NCBI GenBank assembly: GCA_937894535.1
Contig: CALBHI010000070.1
Span: forward strand, 1 to 5,921
Length of the DNA stretch: 5,921 nt
Direction of reading: 5' to 3'
DNA from: an uncultured Verrucomicrobiota bacterium
GTDB lineage: Bacteria > Verrucomicrobiota > Kiritimatiellia > CAIVKH01
Under the pieces are notes generated by a model. It was not told where the DNA came from and did not search any database. It worked only from the letters and a program-made list of their open reading frames with translations. Shown piece after piece: positions 1-5,512 of this stretch. Both the position numbers and the translations under genes were made by a program. Position 1 is the stretch's first letter. Each line of letters begins with the position of its first letter.

Positions 1-3000
1 CGGTGATCGTGGTGTTTCCGCTGTTGCCCACCGGACCGGAGAAGCGCGGCGCGTACGAACCGCCCAGATTCTCGATGAAGAAGCCCTGGCCGGCCACCGG
101 TGTGTAGTTCGGCGTCCAGATGCCGCCGGAGAGGGTGATGGTGGTCATGGAGCCATCGGCCTCCATGAAGTACAACCTCGAGCCGTTGGACAGGCCGGTC
201 TTGAGTTCATCGCCGAAGGTGCCGGCCAGGCTCAAGTTGTCGTAGGCCACCGGGGCGCTCAACATGCTGTACCCGGAGGGAACCGTCGGCTCGACCACCG
301 CATGCGGGGTGCTCGGGCTGGAGGTGACGTTGGCACCGGCGACCACGACCTTGAACAGGCGGTGTTCGTTTTCGGTGACCGCCAGGGTTTCCGTCGCGTT
401 TTGCGCGGTGACCGAGGTCAACGGAATCCAGGTGGTGCCGCTGTTGTCGCTGTAATAGACATCGTAGGTGGCACCCACGGTGGCGGTGAAGTTCAGGTTG
501 CCCGAGGTCGGGCCGGTCGGGTCGATCGACTGGATCTCCACGGTGGCCGTGGCCGGGGTGACCACGGTGATCGTGCCCGAGTTGCCGCTGGCGCCCGATC
601 CGTTCACCGCCCGCACGCGGTAGTAGTAGGTCTGGCCGCCGGTGAGGCCGGATACGCTGTAGGTGGTGACGCCGCCCACGTTGAGGTCGTTGTAGCTACC
701 GACAAACGTGCTGAAGTTGTTCGCGGTCGAGACGTCCAGGCGATAGCTGGTCGCGCCGACCGAGGCGTTCCAGTTCGCGGTGAACGAGGTCGGCTGGACC
801 GAGGTCGCGGCCGTGGCGGTCGGGGCGACCGGCACATCCCCGTCGGTGGTGGCGCTGACCGTCTGGCCGGCGGAGTAGTAGCCGAAGTTCTCGCTGAAGA
901 AGCGGTAGTTGTAGGTGGTGCTCGGGGACAGGCCGGTGTCGTTGAAGCTGGTGCCTGCGCCCTTGTAGATGACGGTGCCGCCGCCGGGGATGGATTGTCC
1001 GGCGGTGTACACCACGCCGGCGGCGGGCGTTCCAATCGAACCGGTCGAGCGCACGACCATCACATCGCGGCTTTCCCACTTGGTCCACGACAGGTTGACC
1101 TGGCTTTGGCCGGCCACGGTTGCGCCGAGTCCGGTGGGGTTCTGCAGGGCATTGACCGTCACCTGCAGGGTCACACCGGTCGGGTTGTAATGCATGTCGT
1201 AGTAGCTGCTGCTGCTGCGCACGTACCAGAAGTTATTGCTGTAGGGCGGCATACCGTAGTCGAGCTGGATGCCGTAGAAGAACGTACCTGCGCTGGTCAT
1301 CTGGCGGGTGACGGTGCGGTTGATGGTATTCACGAAGGAGCTCCACGAGCTCGGCGTGCCGGAGAGCAGGCTGGCGGTGGTGTGCACCCAGACGCGGGCG
1401 CGGCCGAAGTTGTTGGCGGGCAGGGTGGCGTCGGAGTCGAGTCCGAAGGTCGCGGTGTCGCCAACGTAGATCGTGGCCGGGGTGAGCTGGGGCGAGCCGG
1501 CTCCGCCGGTGTTGCGGGCCTGGGCGGTCTGGGTGCCGATCTCGATGACGTTCGAGTTATCGCTGGTGCCGCCGCCGTTCACGGCACGGACACGGTACCA
1601 GTAGTGGCCGGTGCCGAAGCCGCTGACCGCGTAGCTGGTGACGTTGCCGGGGTTGTGATCAGCGACGACCAGATCGGTGAACGAAGCGTTGCGTGACACG
1701 TCGATGCGGTAGCTGGTCGCACCGGCCGAGGCATTCCAGTTCGCGGTGAAGCTGGTGCGGCCGACCGAGGTTGCGGCGGTGGCCACCGGCGCATCCGGTT
1801 CAGGCGCGGCGGCGGTGGTCTGGTTGGCATCGGCGCCGGCCGAGTAGTAACTGAAGTTTTCGGAGTAGAACCGGTAGTAATAGGTCGTATTGGCGGTTAG
1901 GCCGGTGTCCTCGAACGAGGTGCCGCTGCCATTGTAGATCACGGTGTCGCCGCCGATGGTGTTGCCGACCGTGTAGGCCTGGCCGGGTGTCGGGGCGGTA
2001 AAGACATTATCGAGCGAGCGGACCACCATCACGTTGCGGCCGTTCCATTTGGTCCATGACAGATCGATCCGTTCGGCCGGCAAGGGACCATCCTGAAGGG
2101 CGCTCAGGGCGGAAGGTTCGCCGAGCGGCTGGACGGTCACGGTTAGATTGACGTTGGTGCCGACGAACTGGAGGTTCGCCCAGGCGGGGAGGTCGCGCAC
2201 CATCCAGAAGTTCGTGCCGTAGGTGCCGCCGTAGTCGATCTGCATGCCCCAGTACCAGGTACCGGCGCTGGTGAAGCGCGGGGAGGTCTGCGTCTTCAGC
2301 TCGGAGTTGCTGAAGTTATCCGTCCAGTTGCCGCGAAGGCCTCCGGTGTAGATGTTGTCGTCGGTGTCGATGACCACCCGCCATTTGGCCCAGTTGCCCT
2401 CGACATCGCCCCAGGTGCGGACGGTGAACGAACCGTTGTCGCCGACATAAACGGGGCTGGGGGCGACGATGGTCGCGGTGGGCGAGCTACCGCCGCCGTT
2501 GACACCTTGGGCAATCGAGGTGCGGGCGTCCCGGGTGGCGGAATTGGCGCTGGTGCCCGACGCATTCACCGCACGCACGCGGTAGAAGTACAGGGCCGAG
2601 CGGGGAACGGTCACCGCCTGCGACGTGCCGTTGACGGTGAGGTTGTTGTAGCCGCTGACCATCACACTGAAGTCGGCGAAGTAGGACACATCCAACCGGT
2701 AGCTGGCAGCACCCGTAGATGCATCCCAGTTGGCGGTGAAGCCGAGGAAGTTGCGGGCGGTTTCCGCGCTGACATTGGGCGCGTCCGGAATGGTGGTGGC
2801 GTTGGCGTTCAGGCCCGCCGAATAGAACTGGCCATTCACGCTATCGTAGGAGAACGCGCGGTAGTAGTACAAGGTGCCACCGCTCAGGCCGGTATCGGTC
2901 TGCGGCGACGTGGAGCCGTTGTACACCACGGTGCCACCGGCAAAAGCCTGGCCGACGGCGGGCGGTGCGCCGGAAGGCGTGGTGAAGGTACCGCTCGTGT

Positions 3001-5110
3001 TGCGAACAATGGTCACCGGTTTGCTCTGGGCGCTCAGGGTAAAGACAAGGTTAATGGAACTGCTGCTGGCTGCGGCCGCACTGAAGGTGGCGGGATTGTT
3101 CGGCGCGGTGCCGGTGCCGGTGACCGCCTTGTTCTCGGTGGCCGCCGAGGTGTGGGTGTGGGCGATGTTGGCCGAGAAGCCGGCGACGTTGTTCGGAACA
3201 AAACGCACGTAGATGGTGGTGTTGTTCACCGTGCCGGCGGTCGGGGTCAGGTTGACCGAGGAACCGAAACCGGAGCCGCTGGTCGTCGAGACCTGGTAGC
3301 CGGAAGGCGCGGTGATGACGATGGGATCGGCGCCGAGGTTGATGCCGGACACGGTGTAGGACTGTTCGGCCGAGGTGGTGTTGACCACCTGGTTGCCAAA
3401 GGCCAGCGTGCCGGGATCCACGGTGATGGTCGGGGTGTTGGCGTAGACGGTAAAGCTGTAGGTGTTGACCGTGGATTCCTGGTCGGCAGTGCCGCGGTCG
3501 ATGTCGTAGTTCCGGTTCGTCACATACAGGGTGTAGGAGCCGACGGTCTGAACCGAACCGGCCGCGATGGTCGCGGTGAGGGTTCCGTTGCCGCCGTTGG
3601 CAAAACTCGGGGACAACGTACCGGTGGTGATCGCCACGCCCCCGCGGGCCAGTCCGTACCGGTTGGCGGTGCCGGCCTCGACGCCGCTTTCGGCATCGTT
3701 CACGCTCATGGACAAAGCCAGGCCGGAGGCGAGGTCGGTGTTCAGGTAATTGGCGCCGGAAAGGGTGATGGCATTGCCGGTCACACTGGAAAGCACCGGG
3801 CCGGTGGTGTCGTCGTCGGTGACGGTGAAGGTGGCGACCTGTGAGTCGACCAGCGCGGTGCGGTCGTTCGCGGCGGTGGTGGGATCTTCGTCGTTGTCGG
3901 TGGCGGAGACACGCACCTTGTAGGTGCCGAGGTCGATGCTGGTTCCGGCGGCGATGGCCGGGGCGGCGGCGGAGACCGTCCCGTTCGCGCCATCGGCCGG
4001 GCGGGTGGTGAAGAGCTGGTTCGCCGCAAGTTCGGTGTTGGCGTCATTCAGGATGTCGAAGTTCGGGGAAAAGTCGTTACCGGTCACCGTCGCCCCGTTG
4101 TTGTTGATGCCGCTGCCGGCATCGGTCAGCGTACCGCTGATCGTGTAACCGCCGGCCACGATCTGGCCGTCGGTCTGGTTGGCCACGGAGAAAGCGCTCG
4201 CCACCGGCGCGGCGGTGTCGTCGTCGGCGATGGAGGTGGTGACCACCGTGGACTTGTTGATGGCGATGACGTCAAAATTCAGCAGGCCGCCGGTGGATGC
4301 CGAGACCGTACTCGTCGAGGACGGTCCGGTCAGGGCGAGCAACCAGTTGATCGTATCACCTTCGCGCAGGATGGGCGCGGACGAGGAGAGGGGGATCGAC
4401 ACGGAATCGTTGGCGGCGATGGCGGTATCCTGGACGAAGTACTTGCTGCCCGAGTTGGCCGAGGTCCACCACTGGTACCAGAGTTCCTCGTTCGATCCGC
4501 TGTTCTCCGCGGTGGACGAGGTCTGCAACACGATGTTGTTTCCCGAGCGCGTCGTCGAAAGCCCGGTGTTGGCACCATCGGGTGTGCTCACCAGCGCGGC
4601 GGTGTGGTTGATCTCCGTAATCGCGAGGTTGATCTGGTCGTTGCCAGGTGCGGAGGAAAGCGTACTTCCGCTATCCGTGATGTTGAAGATGTAACGCTTG
4701 CTCGTCTCGATGGAACTCACGCCGAAATTGCCGGGGTTGCCCCACCCATAGGCACTGCCGCCGATATCCATATCGCCTCGGATGATGACGTCATTGTTGG
4801 GCGAAAATGTAGGATTTCCGTAAAATGAAAACACCCGGGTGCGACTGTCCCACTCAAAACCTACCCAGGCCGTGCTGGTTCCCGTTCCAACACCACGCCA
4901 CTGATAACGAATGTTGCCATTGGTGGTCGGGGTCACCGTGGATGCAAAATTGAGGTTCCCATTGACCACACCGTTATCGACGTTCACCGGACCAAACAAC
5001 GATCCGTTGTACTGAGCGAACGACGAAGAAACCGAAAACATCCACATCCCCAACGCAGCCACAACCGGCAACACACCACGGTTACACATACCCATAATCA
5101 ACCTCATCAT
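1..5110 (-). CDS. Giant secreted modular surface protein with FN3 super-repeats (3' end outside window)
   Basis: One open frame of 1703 complete codons runs from ATG at 5110 to the left edge without a stop; codons keep the same register at every domain boundary I checked. The product is exported and probably acts at the cell surface or outside the cell as an adhesin, matrix or carbohydrate-binding scaffold (inference; no catalytic motif is visible). Residue map: 1-32 signal peptide; 33-295 unique aromatic-rich region; 296-431 and 432-557 two DDDT Ig/cadherin-like modules; 558-668 choice-of-anchor/ASH-like beta-sandwich; 669-996 and 997-1322 two complete FN3a-FN3b-B units; 1323-1518 FN3a-FN3b only; 1519-1610 Ig-like; 1611 onward a GYSMLSAPV module. 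Composition is Thr/Ser/Gly/Asn/Ala-rich and low in Lys. I read no cysteine codon after the signal peptide, as expected for a bacterial extracellular repeat protein. The next in-frame ATG upstream is at 5221, but using it would bury the signal peptide. ATG 5095 is an alternative start. The C-terminal anchor is not visible. Confidence 0.93.
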   Translation of the reverse strand, partial: MMRLIMGMCNRGVLPVVAALGMWMFSVSSSFAQYNGSLFGPVNVDNGVVNGNLNFASTVTPTTNGNIRYQWRGVGTGTSTAWVGFEWDSRTRVFSFYGNPTFSPNNDVIIRGDMDIGGSAYGWGNPGNFGVSSIETSKRYIFNITDSGSTLSSAPGNDQINLAITEINHTAALVSTPDGANTGLSTTRSGNNIVLQTSSTAENSGSNEELWYQWWTSANSGSKYFVQDTAIAANDSVSIPLSSSAPILREGDTINWLLALTGPSSTSTVSASTGGLLNFDVIAINKSTVVTTSIADDDTAAPVASAFSVANQTDGQIVAGGYTISGTLTDAGSGINNNGATVTGNDFSPNFDILNDANTELAANQLFTTRPADGANGTVSAAAPAIAAGTSIDLGTYKVRVSATDNDEDPTTAANDRTALVDSQVATFTVTDDDTTGPVLSSVTGNAITLSGANYLNTDLASGLALSMSVNDAESGVEAGTANRYGLARGGVAITTGTLSPSFANGGNGTLTATIAAGSVQTVGSYTLYVTNRNYDIDRGTADQESTVNTYSFTVYANTPTITVDPGTLAFGNQVVNTTSAEQSYTVSGINLGADPIVITAPSGYQVSTTSGSGFGSSVNLTPTAGTVNNTTIYVRFVPNNVAGFSANIAHTHTSAATENKAVTGTGTAPNNPATFSAAAASSSSINLVFTLSAQSKPVTIVRNTSGTFTTPSGAPPAVGQAFAGGTVVYNGSTSPQTDTGLSGGTLYYYRAFSYDSVNGQFYSAGLNANATTIPDAPNVSAETARNFLGFTANWDASTGAASYRLDVSYFADFSVMVSGYNNLTVNGTSQAVTVPRSALYFYRVRAVNASGTSANSATRDARTSIAQGVNGGGSSPTATIVAPSPVYVGDNGSFTVRTWGDVEGNWAKWRVVIDTDDNIYTGGLRGNWTDNFSNSELKTQTSPRFTSAGTWYWGMQIDYGGTYGTNFWMVRDLPAWANLQFVGTNVNLTVTVQPLGEPSALSALQDGPLPAERIDLSWTKWNGRNVMVVRSLDNVFTAPTPGQAYTVGNTIGGDTVIYNGSGTSFEDTGLTANTTYYYRFYSENFSYYSAGADANQTTAAAPEPDAPVATAATSVGRTSFTANWNASAGATSYRIDVSRNASFTDLVVADHNPGNVTSYAVSGFGTGHYWYRVRAVNGGGTSDNSNVIEIGTQTAQARNTGGAGSPQLTPATIYVGDTATFGLDSDATLPANNFGRARVWVHTTASLLSGTPSSWSSFVNTINRTVTRQMTSAGTFFYGIQLDYGMPPYSNNFWYVRSSSSYYDMHYNPTGVTLQVTVNALQNPTGLGATVAGQSQVNLSWTKWESRDVMVVRSTGSIGTPAAGVVYTAGQSIPGGGTVIYKGAGTSFNDTGLSPSTTYNYRFFSENFGYYSAGQTVSATTDGDVPVAPTATAATSVQPTSFTANWNASVGATSYRLDVSTANNFSTFVGSYNDLNVGGVTTYSVSGLTGGQTYYYRVRAVNGSGASGNSGTITVVTPATATVEIQSIDPTGPTSGNLNFTATVGATYDVYYSDNSGTTWIPLTSVTAQNATETLAVTENEHRLFKVVVAGANVTSSPSTPHAVVEPTVPSGYSMLSAPVAYDNLSLAGTFGDELKTGLSNGSRLYFMEADGSMTTITLSGGIWTPNYTPVAGQGFFIENLGGSYAPRFSGPVGNSGNTTIT
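2..280 (-). other. GYSMLSAPV beta module, incomplete at the window edge (residues 1611-1703)
   Basis: VPSGYSMLSAPVAYDNLSL begins a domain with NGSRLYFMEADGSMTT, an IWTPNYTPVAGQGFFIEN strand and a FSGPVGNSG turn. The pattern (G-W/Y-x-M/L-x-SxP ... LY.. ......W.. ...L..GQGFF..N) recurs near the C terminus of large secreted proteins in planctomycetes and Verrucomicrobiota as I know them. It usually precedes a sorting or anchor signal. The domain is probably almost complete here. What follows is outside the window. Confidence 0.5.
281..556 (-). other. Ig-like domain after the last FN3 (residues 1519-1610)
   Basis: TATVEIQSIDPTGPTSGNLNFTATVGATYDVYYSD is followed by a W-containing strand (TTWIPLTS) and a closing RLFKVVVAGANVTSSPS. 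The alternating pattern and length fit an immunoglobulin-like or FN3-like beta-sandwich. It occupies the position where module B follows FN3b in units 1 and 2 but shares no signature with it. No specific family is assigned. Confidence 0.45.
557..1144 (-). repeat. Super-repeat unit 3, lacking module B: FN3a-FN3b (residues 1323-1518)
   Basis: FN3a (1323-1422) has SWTKW (W1342, W1345), DVMVVRS and NYRFFSENFGYYSAGQ, close to unit 2. FN3b (1423-1518) has TSFTANWNASVGATSYR, one residue different from unit 2 over 17, and YRVRAVN at 1497-1503. Matching stretches of DNA, such as the antisense of that 17-residue segment, are also nearly identical, which suggests units 2 and 3 are the younger pair. Where module B would be expected, a different Ig-like domain follows. 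Confidence 0.83.
1145..1522 (-). other. Module B, copy 2 (residues 1197-1322), unrecognised Trp/Tyr-rich domain
   Basis: This is the second copy of the unknown module. IYVGDTATF replaces VYVGDNGSF, and RARVWVHTTAS replaces the WRVVIDTDD strand. The signature TSAGTFFYGIQLDYG is at 1272-1286 and NFWYVR at 1293-1298, with one extra residue between DYG and NFW. It ends VTLQVTVNAL, like copy 1. Overall identity outside the signature is low, so the conserved core (VGD, TSAGT, YG/WG-Q-DYG, NFW-VR, VTV) probably marks structurally or functionally important positions. Confidence 0.6.
1145..2122 (-). repeat. Super-repeat unit 2: FN3a-FN3b-module B (residues 997-1322)
   Basis: FN3a spans residues 997-1102 with SWTKW (W1019, W1022), NVMVVRS and TTYYYRFYSENFSYYSAG. 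FN3b spans 1103-1196 with TSFTANWNASAGATSYR and YRVRAVN at 1172-1178. Module B spans 1197-1322. At 326 residues it is almost the length of unit 1. The spacing of the YRVRAVN landmark is 329 residues between units 1 and 2 and 325 between units 2 and 3, so whole three-domain blocks were duplicated rather than single domains. Confidence 0.83.
2123..2518 (-). other. Module B, copy 1 (residues 865-996), unrecognised Trp/Tyr-rich domain
   Basis: About 130 residues sit between FN3b and the next FN3a. It begins after a Gly/Ser linker (NGGGSSP) with VYVGDNGSF, has a middle strand WAKWRVVIDTDD, and a signature TSAGTWYWGMQIDYGG at 947-962 followed by NFWMVR at 967-972. It closes with NLTVTVQPL. Several exposed-type aromatics (W952, Y953, W954, Y960, Y964, W969) suggest ligand binding or tight packing. 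I do not recognise the family. It is predicted to be beta-rich and has no cysteines. Confidence 0.6.
2123..3106 (-). repeat. Super-repeat unit 1: FN3a-FN3b-module B (residues 669-996)
   Basis: FN3a occupies residues 669-773, with TDTGLSGGTLYYYRAFSYD before the boundary. FN3b occupies 774-864, with FTANWDASTGAASYRLDVS and the terminal strand YRVRAVN at 843-849. Module B occupies 865-996. This copy is the most diverged: its FN3a lacks the SWTKW motif seen in units 2 and 3 and reads INLVFTLSAQSKPVTIVRN instead. The unit is 328 residues and abuts unit 2 directly. Confidence 0.8.
3107..3439 (-). other. Choice-of-anchor/ASH-like beta-sandwich (residues 558-668)
   Basis: TPTITVDPGTLAFGNQVVNT is followed by a central YTVSGINLGADPIVITAP stretch, then IYVRFVPNNVAGFSANI and a closing VTGTGTAP. 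The pattern I/V-x-P-x-x-LxFG....T/S.....V.G.NL...I.I..P..... .RF.P...G.....I matches the bacterial ASPM-SPD-2-Hydin-like and choice-of-anchor D-type immunoglobulin fold. It is a structural spacer or interaction domain with no enzymatic role. It ends at the TGTGTAP hinge, which leads into the first FN3 domain. Confidence 0.65.
3440..3817 (-). repeat. DDDT Ig/cadherin-like module, copy 2 (residues 432-557)
   Basis: Starts with DDDTTGPVLSSVTG at residue 432. It continues through SMSVNDAESGVEAG, which matches the TLTDAGSGINNN line of copy 1, and ends with YTLYVTNRNYDIDRG...YSFTVYA. 'DDDTTGP' linkers recur in large secreted proteins of Verrucomicrobiota-type bacteria as I know them. The copies have diverged well beyond recent duplication but share length and landmarks. 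Confidence 0.65.
3818..4225 (-). repeat. DDDT Ig/cadherin-like module, copy 1 (residues 296-431)
   Basis: This module opens with DDDTAAPVASAF at residues 296-307. It carries the line ISGTLTDAGSGINNN, typical of bacterial Ig-like domains, and closes with YKVRVSATDNDEDP...ATFTVT. A second module begins with DDDTTGPV exactly 136 residues later and has matching landmarks, namely a D-x-x-SG-V/I turn and a 'D-x-D ... R-TA-V' strand before the final TFTV/SFTV. The DDDT motif marks the module boundary. Acidic linkers like this often bind calcium in cadherin-like domains, but that is an inference here. Confidence 0.65.
4226..5014 (-). other. Unique N-terminal region of the giant protein (residues 33-295)
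   Basis: The mature protein begins QYNGSLFGPVNVDNG and continues for about 260 residues that I cannot assign to a known family. It is rich in Trp, Tyr and Phe (YQWRGVG, WVGFEWDS, LWYQWWTS) and in Asn/Gly/Ser, with alternating hydrophobic residues typical of beta-sandwich folds. Aromatic patches of this kind occur in carbohydrate-binding modules, but no fold-defining motif is seen, so ligand binding is only a possibility. The region may be two domains, with a break near residue 170. Its first 100 or so codons use more A/T-ending codons (TTT, TCA, AAT, ACA) than the repeats that follow. Confidence 0.5.
5015..5110 (-). other. Sec signal peptide of the giant protein
   Basis: From ATG 5110 the first 32 residues have a short positive n-region (R3, R11), a hydrophobic core GVLPVVAALGMWMFSV and a polar c-region SSSFA. 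The predicted signal peptidase I cut is between A32 and Q33 (SFA|QY). The only cysteine (C9) lies before the hydrophobic core, so it is not a lipobox. If translation starts at ATG 5095 the peptide is 27 residues with the same core and cut, so the export call does not depend on the start. Confidence 0.88.
5102..5105 (-). promoter_or_regulatory. Shine-Dalgarno-like GAGG favouring the start at 5095
   Basis: On the minus strand GAGG is followed by TTGATT and then ATG GGT ATG, which places a purine-rich site six bases before ATG 5095. The tandem ATGATG at 5110-5105 has only GGA about twelve bases upstream and a pyrimidine/A-rich spacer, so it has a poorer site. The real start may therefore be 5095. 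Many PVC bacteria use Shine-Dalgarno sites weakly, so this does not settle the matter. Confidence 0.4.
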
Positions 5111-5206
5111 GTTGTAGTCGATTCCACTAGTCCATCGTGCGGGTAGCGTCACTAACCCGGCGACAGAACGAAGAAACGCACACGTGCGAACATCCCCGCG
5201 AACGAT

Positions 5207-5217
5207 TAACCGGGTTA
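5207..5217. repeat. 11-base inverted repeat TAACC-G-GGTTA, with a partner at 5153-5160
   Basis: TAACCGGGTTA is a perfect 5-base inverted repeat around one central base. Its CCGGGTTA half is also the reverse complement of TAACCCGG at 5153-5160, 49 bases away. The pair could be two operator half-sites for a dimeric regulator, or the two sides of a long-looped stem in the leader RNA of the giant gene. The position between promoter candidate and start codon fits either. Confidence 0.35.
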
Positions 5218-5246
5218 TCATTACCCTCGGGCTCCCCGAAAATCAA
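5217..5246 (-). promoter_or_regulatory. Weak sigma70-type promoter candidate for the giant gene
   Basis: On the minus strand TTGATT (5246-5241) and AATGAT (5222-5217) are 18 bases apart, each matching the consensus at four of six positions. Transcription from here would give a leader of roughly 100 bases that contains the inverted repeats at 5153-5217. The spacer carries a perfect TCGGG-CTC-CCCGA hairpin (5227-5239). The match is weak, and sigma factor preferences of the host are unknown. Confidence 0.2.
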
Positions 5247-5394
5247 TAGGATTAGAACAGGAATTTAACGCAAATCTCGTCAAACGATTTAGCAAAAACC
5301 GCCCGATTCCTTTGTTCTTGTACGCATAAGCCCATCTCCGTCGATCTACGCTTCCGGCTTCCGTTAAAGGGGTTTACTAATTTTGCCACACTCA

Positions 5395-5461
5395 GCTTTA
5401 CTTTGAAGGACTGATGGGTTTGCGATGCAGGCCGCGGAACCGAACCGACACAAAGTAAAGC
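5395..5461. repeat. 11-base perfect inverted repeat with overlapping alternative hairpin
   Basis: GCTTTACTTTG at 5395-5405 is the exact reverse complement of CAAAGTAAAGC at 5451-5461, with 45 bases between the arms. A second inverted repeat, CGAACCG (5441-5447) with CGGTTCG (5461-5467), is interleaved with it. In RNA the two stems would compete. No U-tract follows on either strand, so this is not a standard terminator. Its role is unknown. Confidence 0.45.
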
Positions 5462-5502
5462 GGTTCGAGGGGTTTGAGGCATCCCTTTGTGGTGGTAGTC
5501 AC

Positions 5503-5512
5503 GTTGCGCAAC
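5503..5512. repeat. 10-base perfect palindrome GTTGCGCAAC
   Basis: GTTGCGCAAC equals its own reverse complement. It lies about 70 bases past the stop of the TPR gene, on the side toward the giant gene. Palindromes of this size can be operator sites for dimeric regulators, but a single occurrence with no family match is weak evidence. Confidence 0.3.

Noticed and set aside
302..1696. 464-codon plus-strand frame
   Set aside because: Exact-register antisense of the FN3 repeats; the product is Gly/Arg/Val/Ala/His-rich with no domain, and the opposite strand has clear, repeated protein domains.
557..3106. CRISPR array or short tandem DNA repeat
   Set aside because: The repetition is at protein-domain scale (about 327 residues) with diverged DNA; there are no short identical repeats with spacers.
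2507..3844. 445-codon plus-strand frame
   Set aside because: Same register and composition as the other antisense shadow; no ribosome site or recognisable domain.
4179..4694. 171-codon plus-strand frame (MATEKALATGAAVSSS...)
   Set aside because: Lies opposite the N-terminal region of the giant gene, whose signal peptide and domain order are coherent; no recognisable features in the plus product.
5110..5221. Upstream in-frame ATG at 5221 as the start of the giant gene
   Set aside because: Would place 37 Arg-rich residues before a clean signal peptide and overlaps the palindrome and promoter candidate; no ribosome site is evident.
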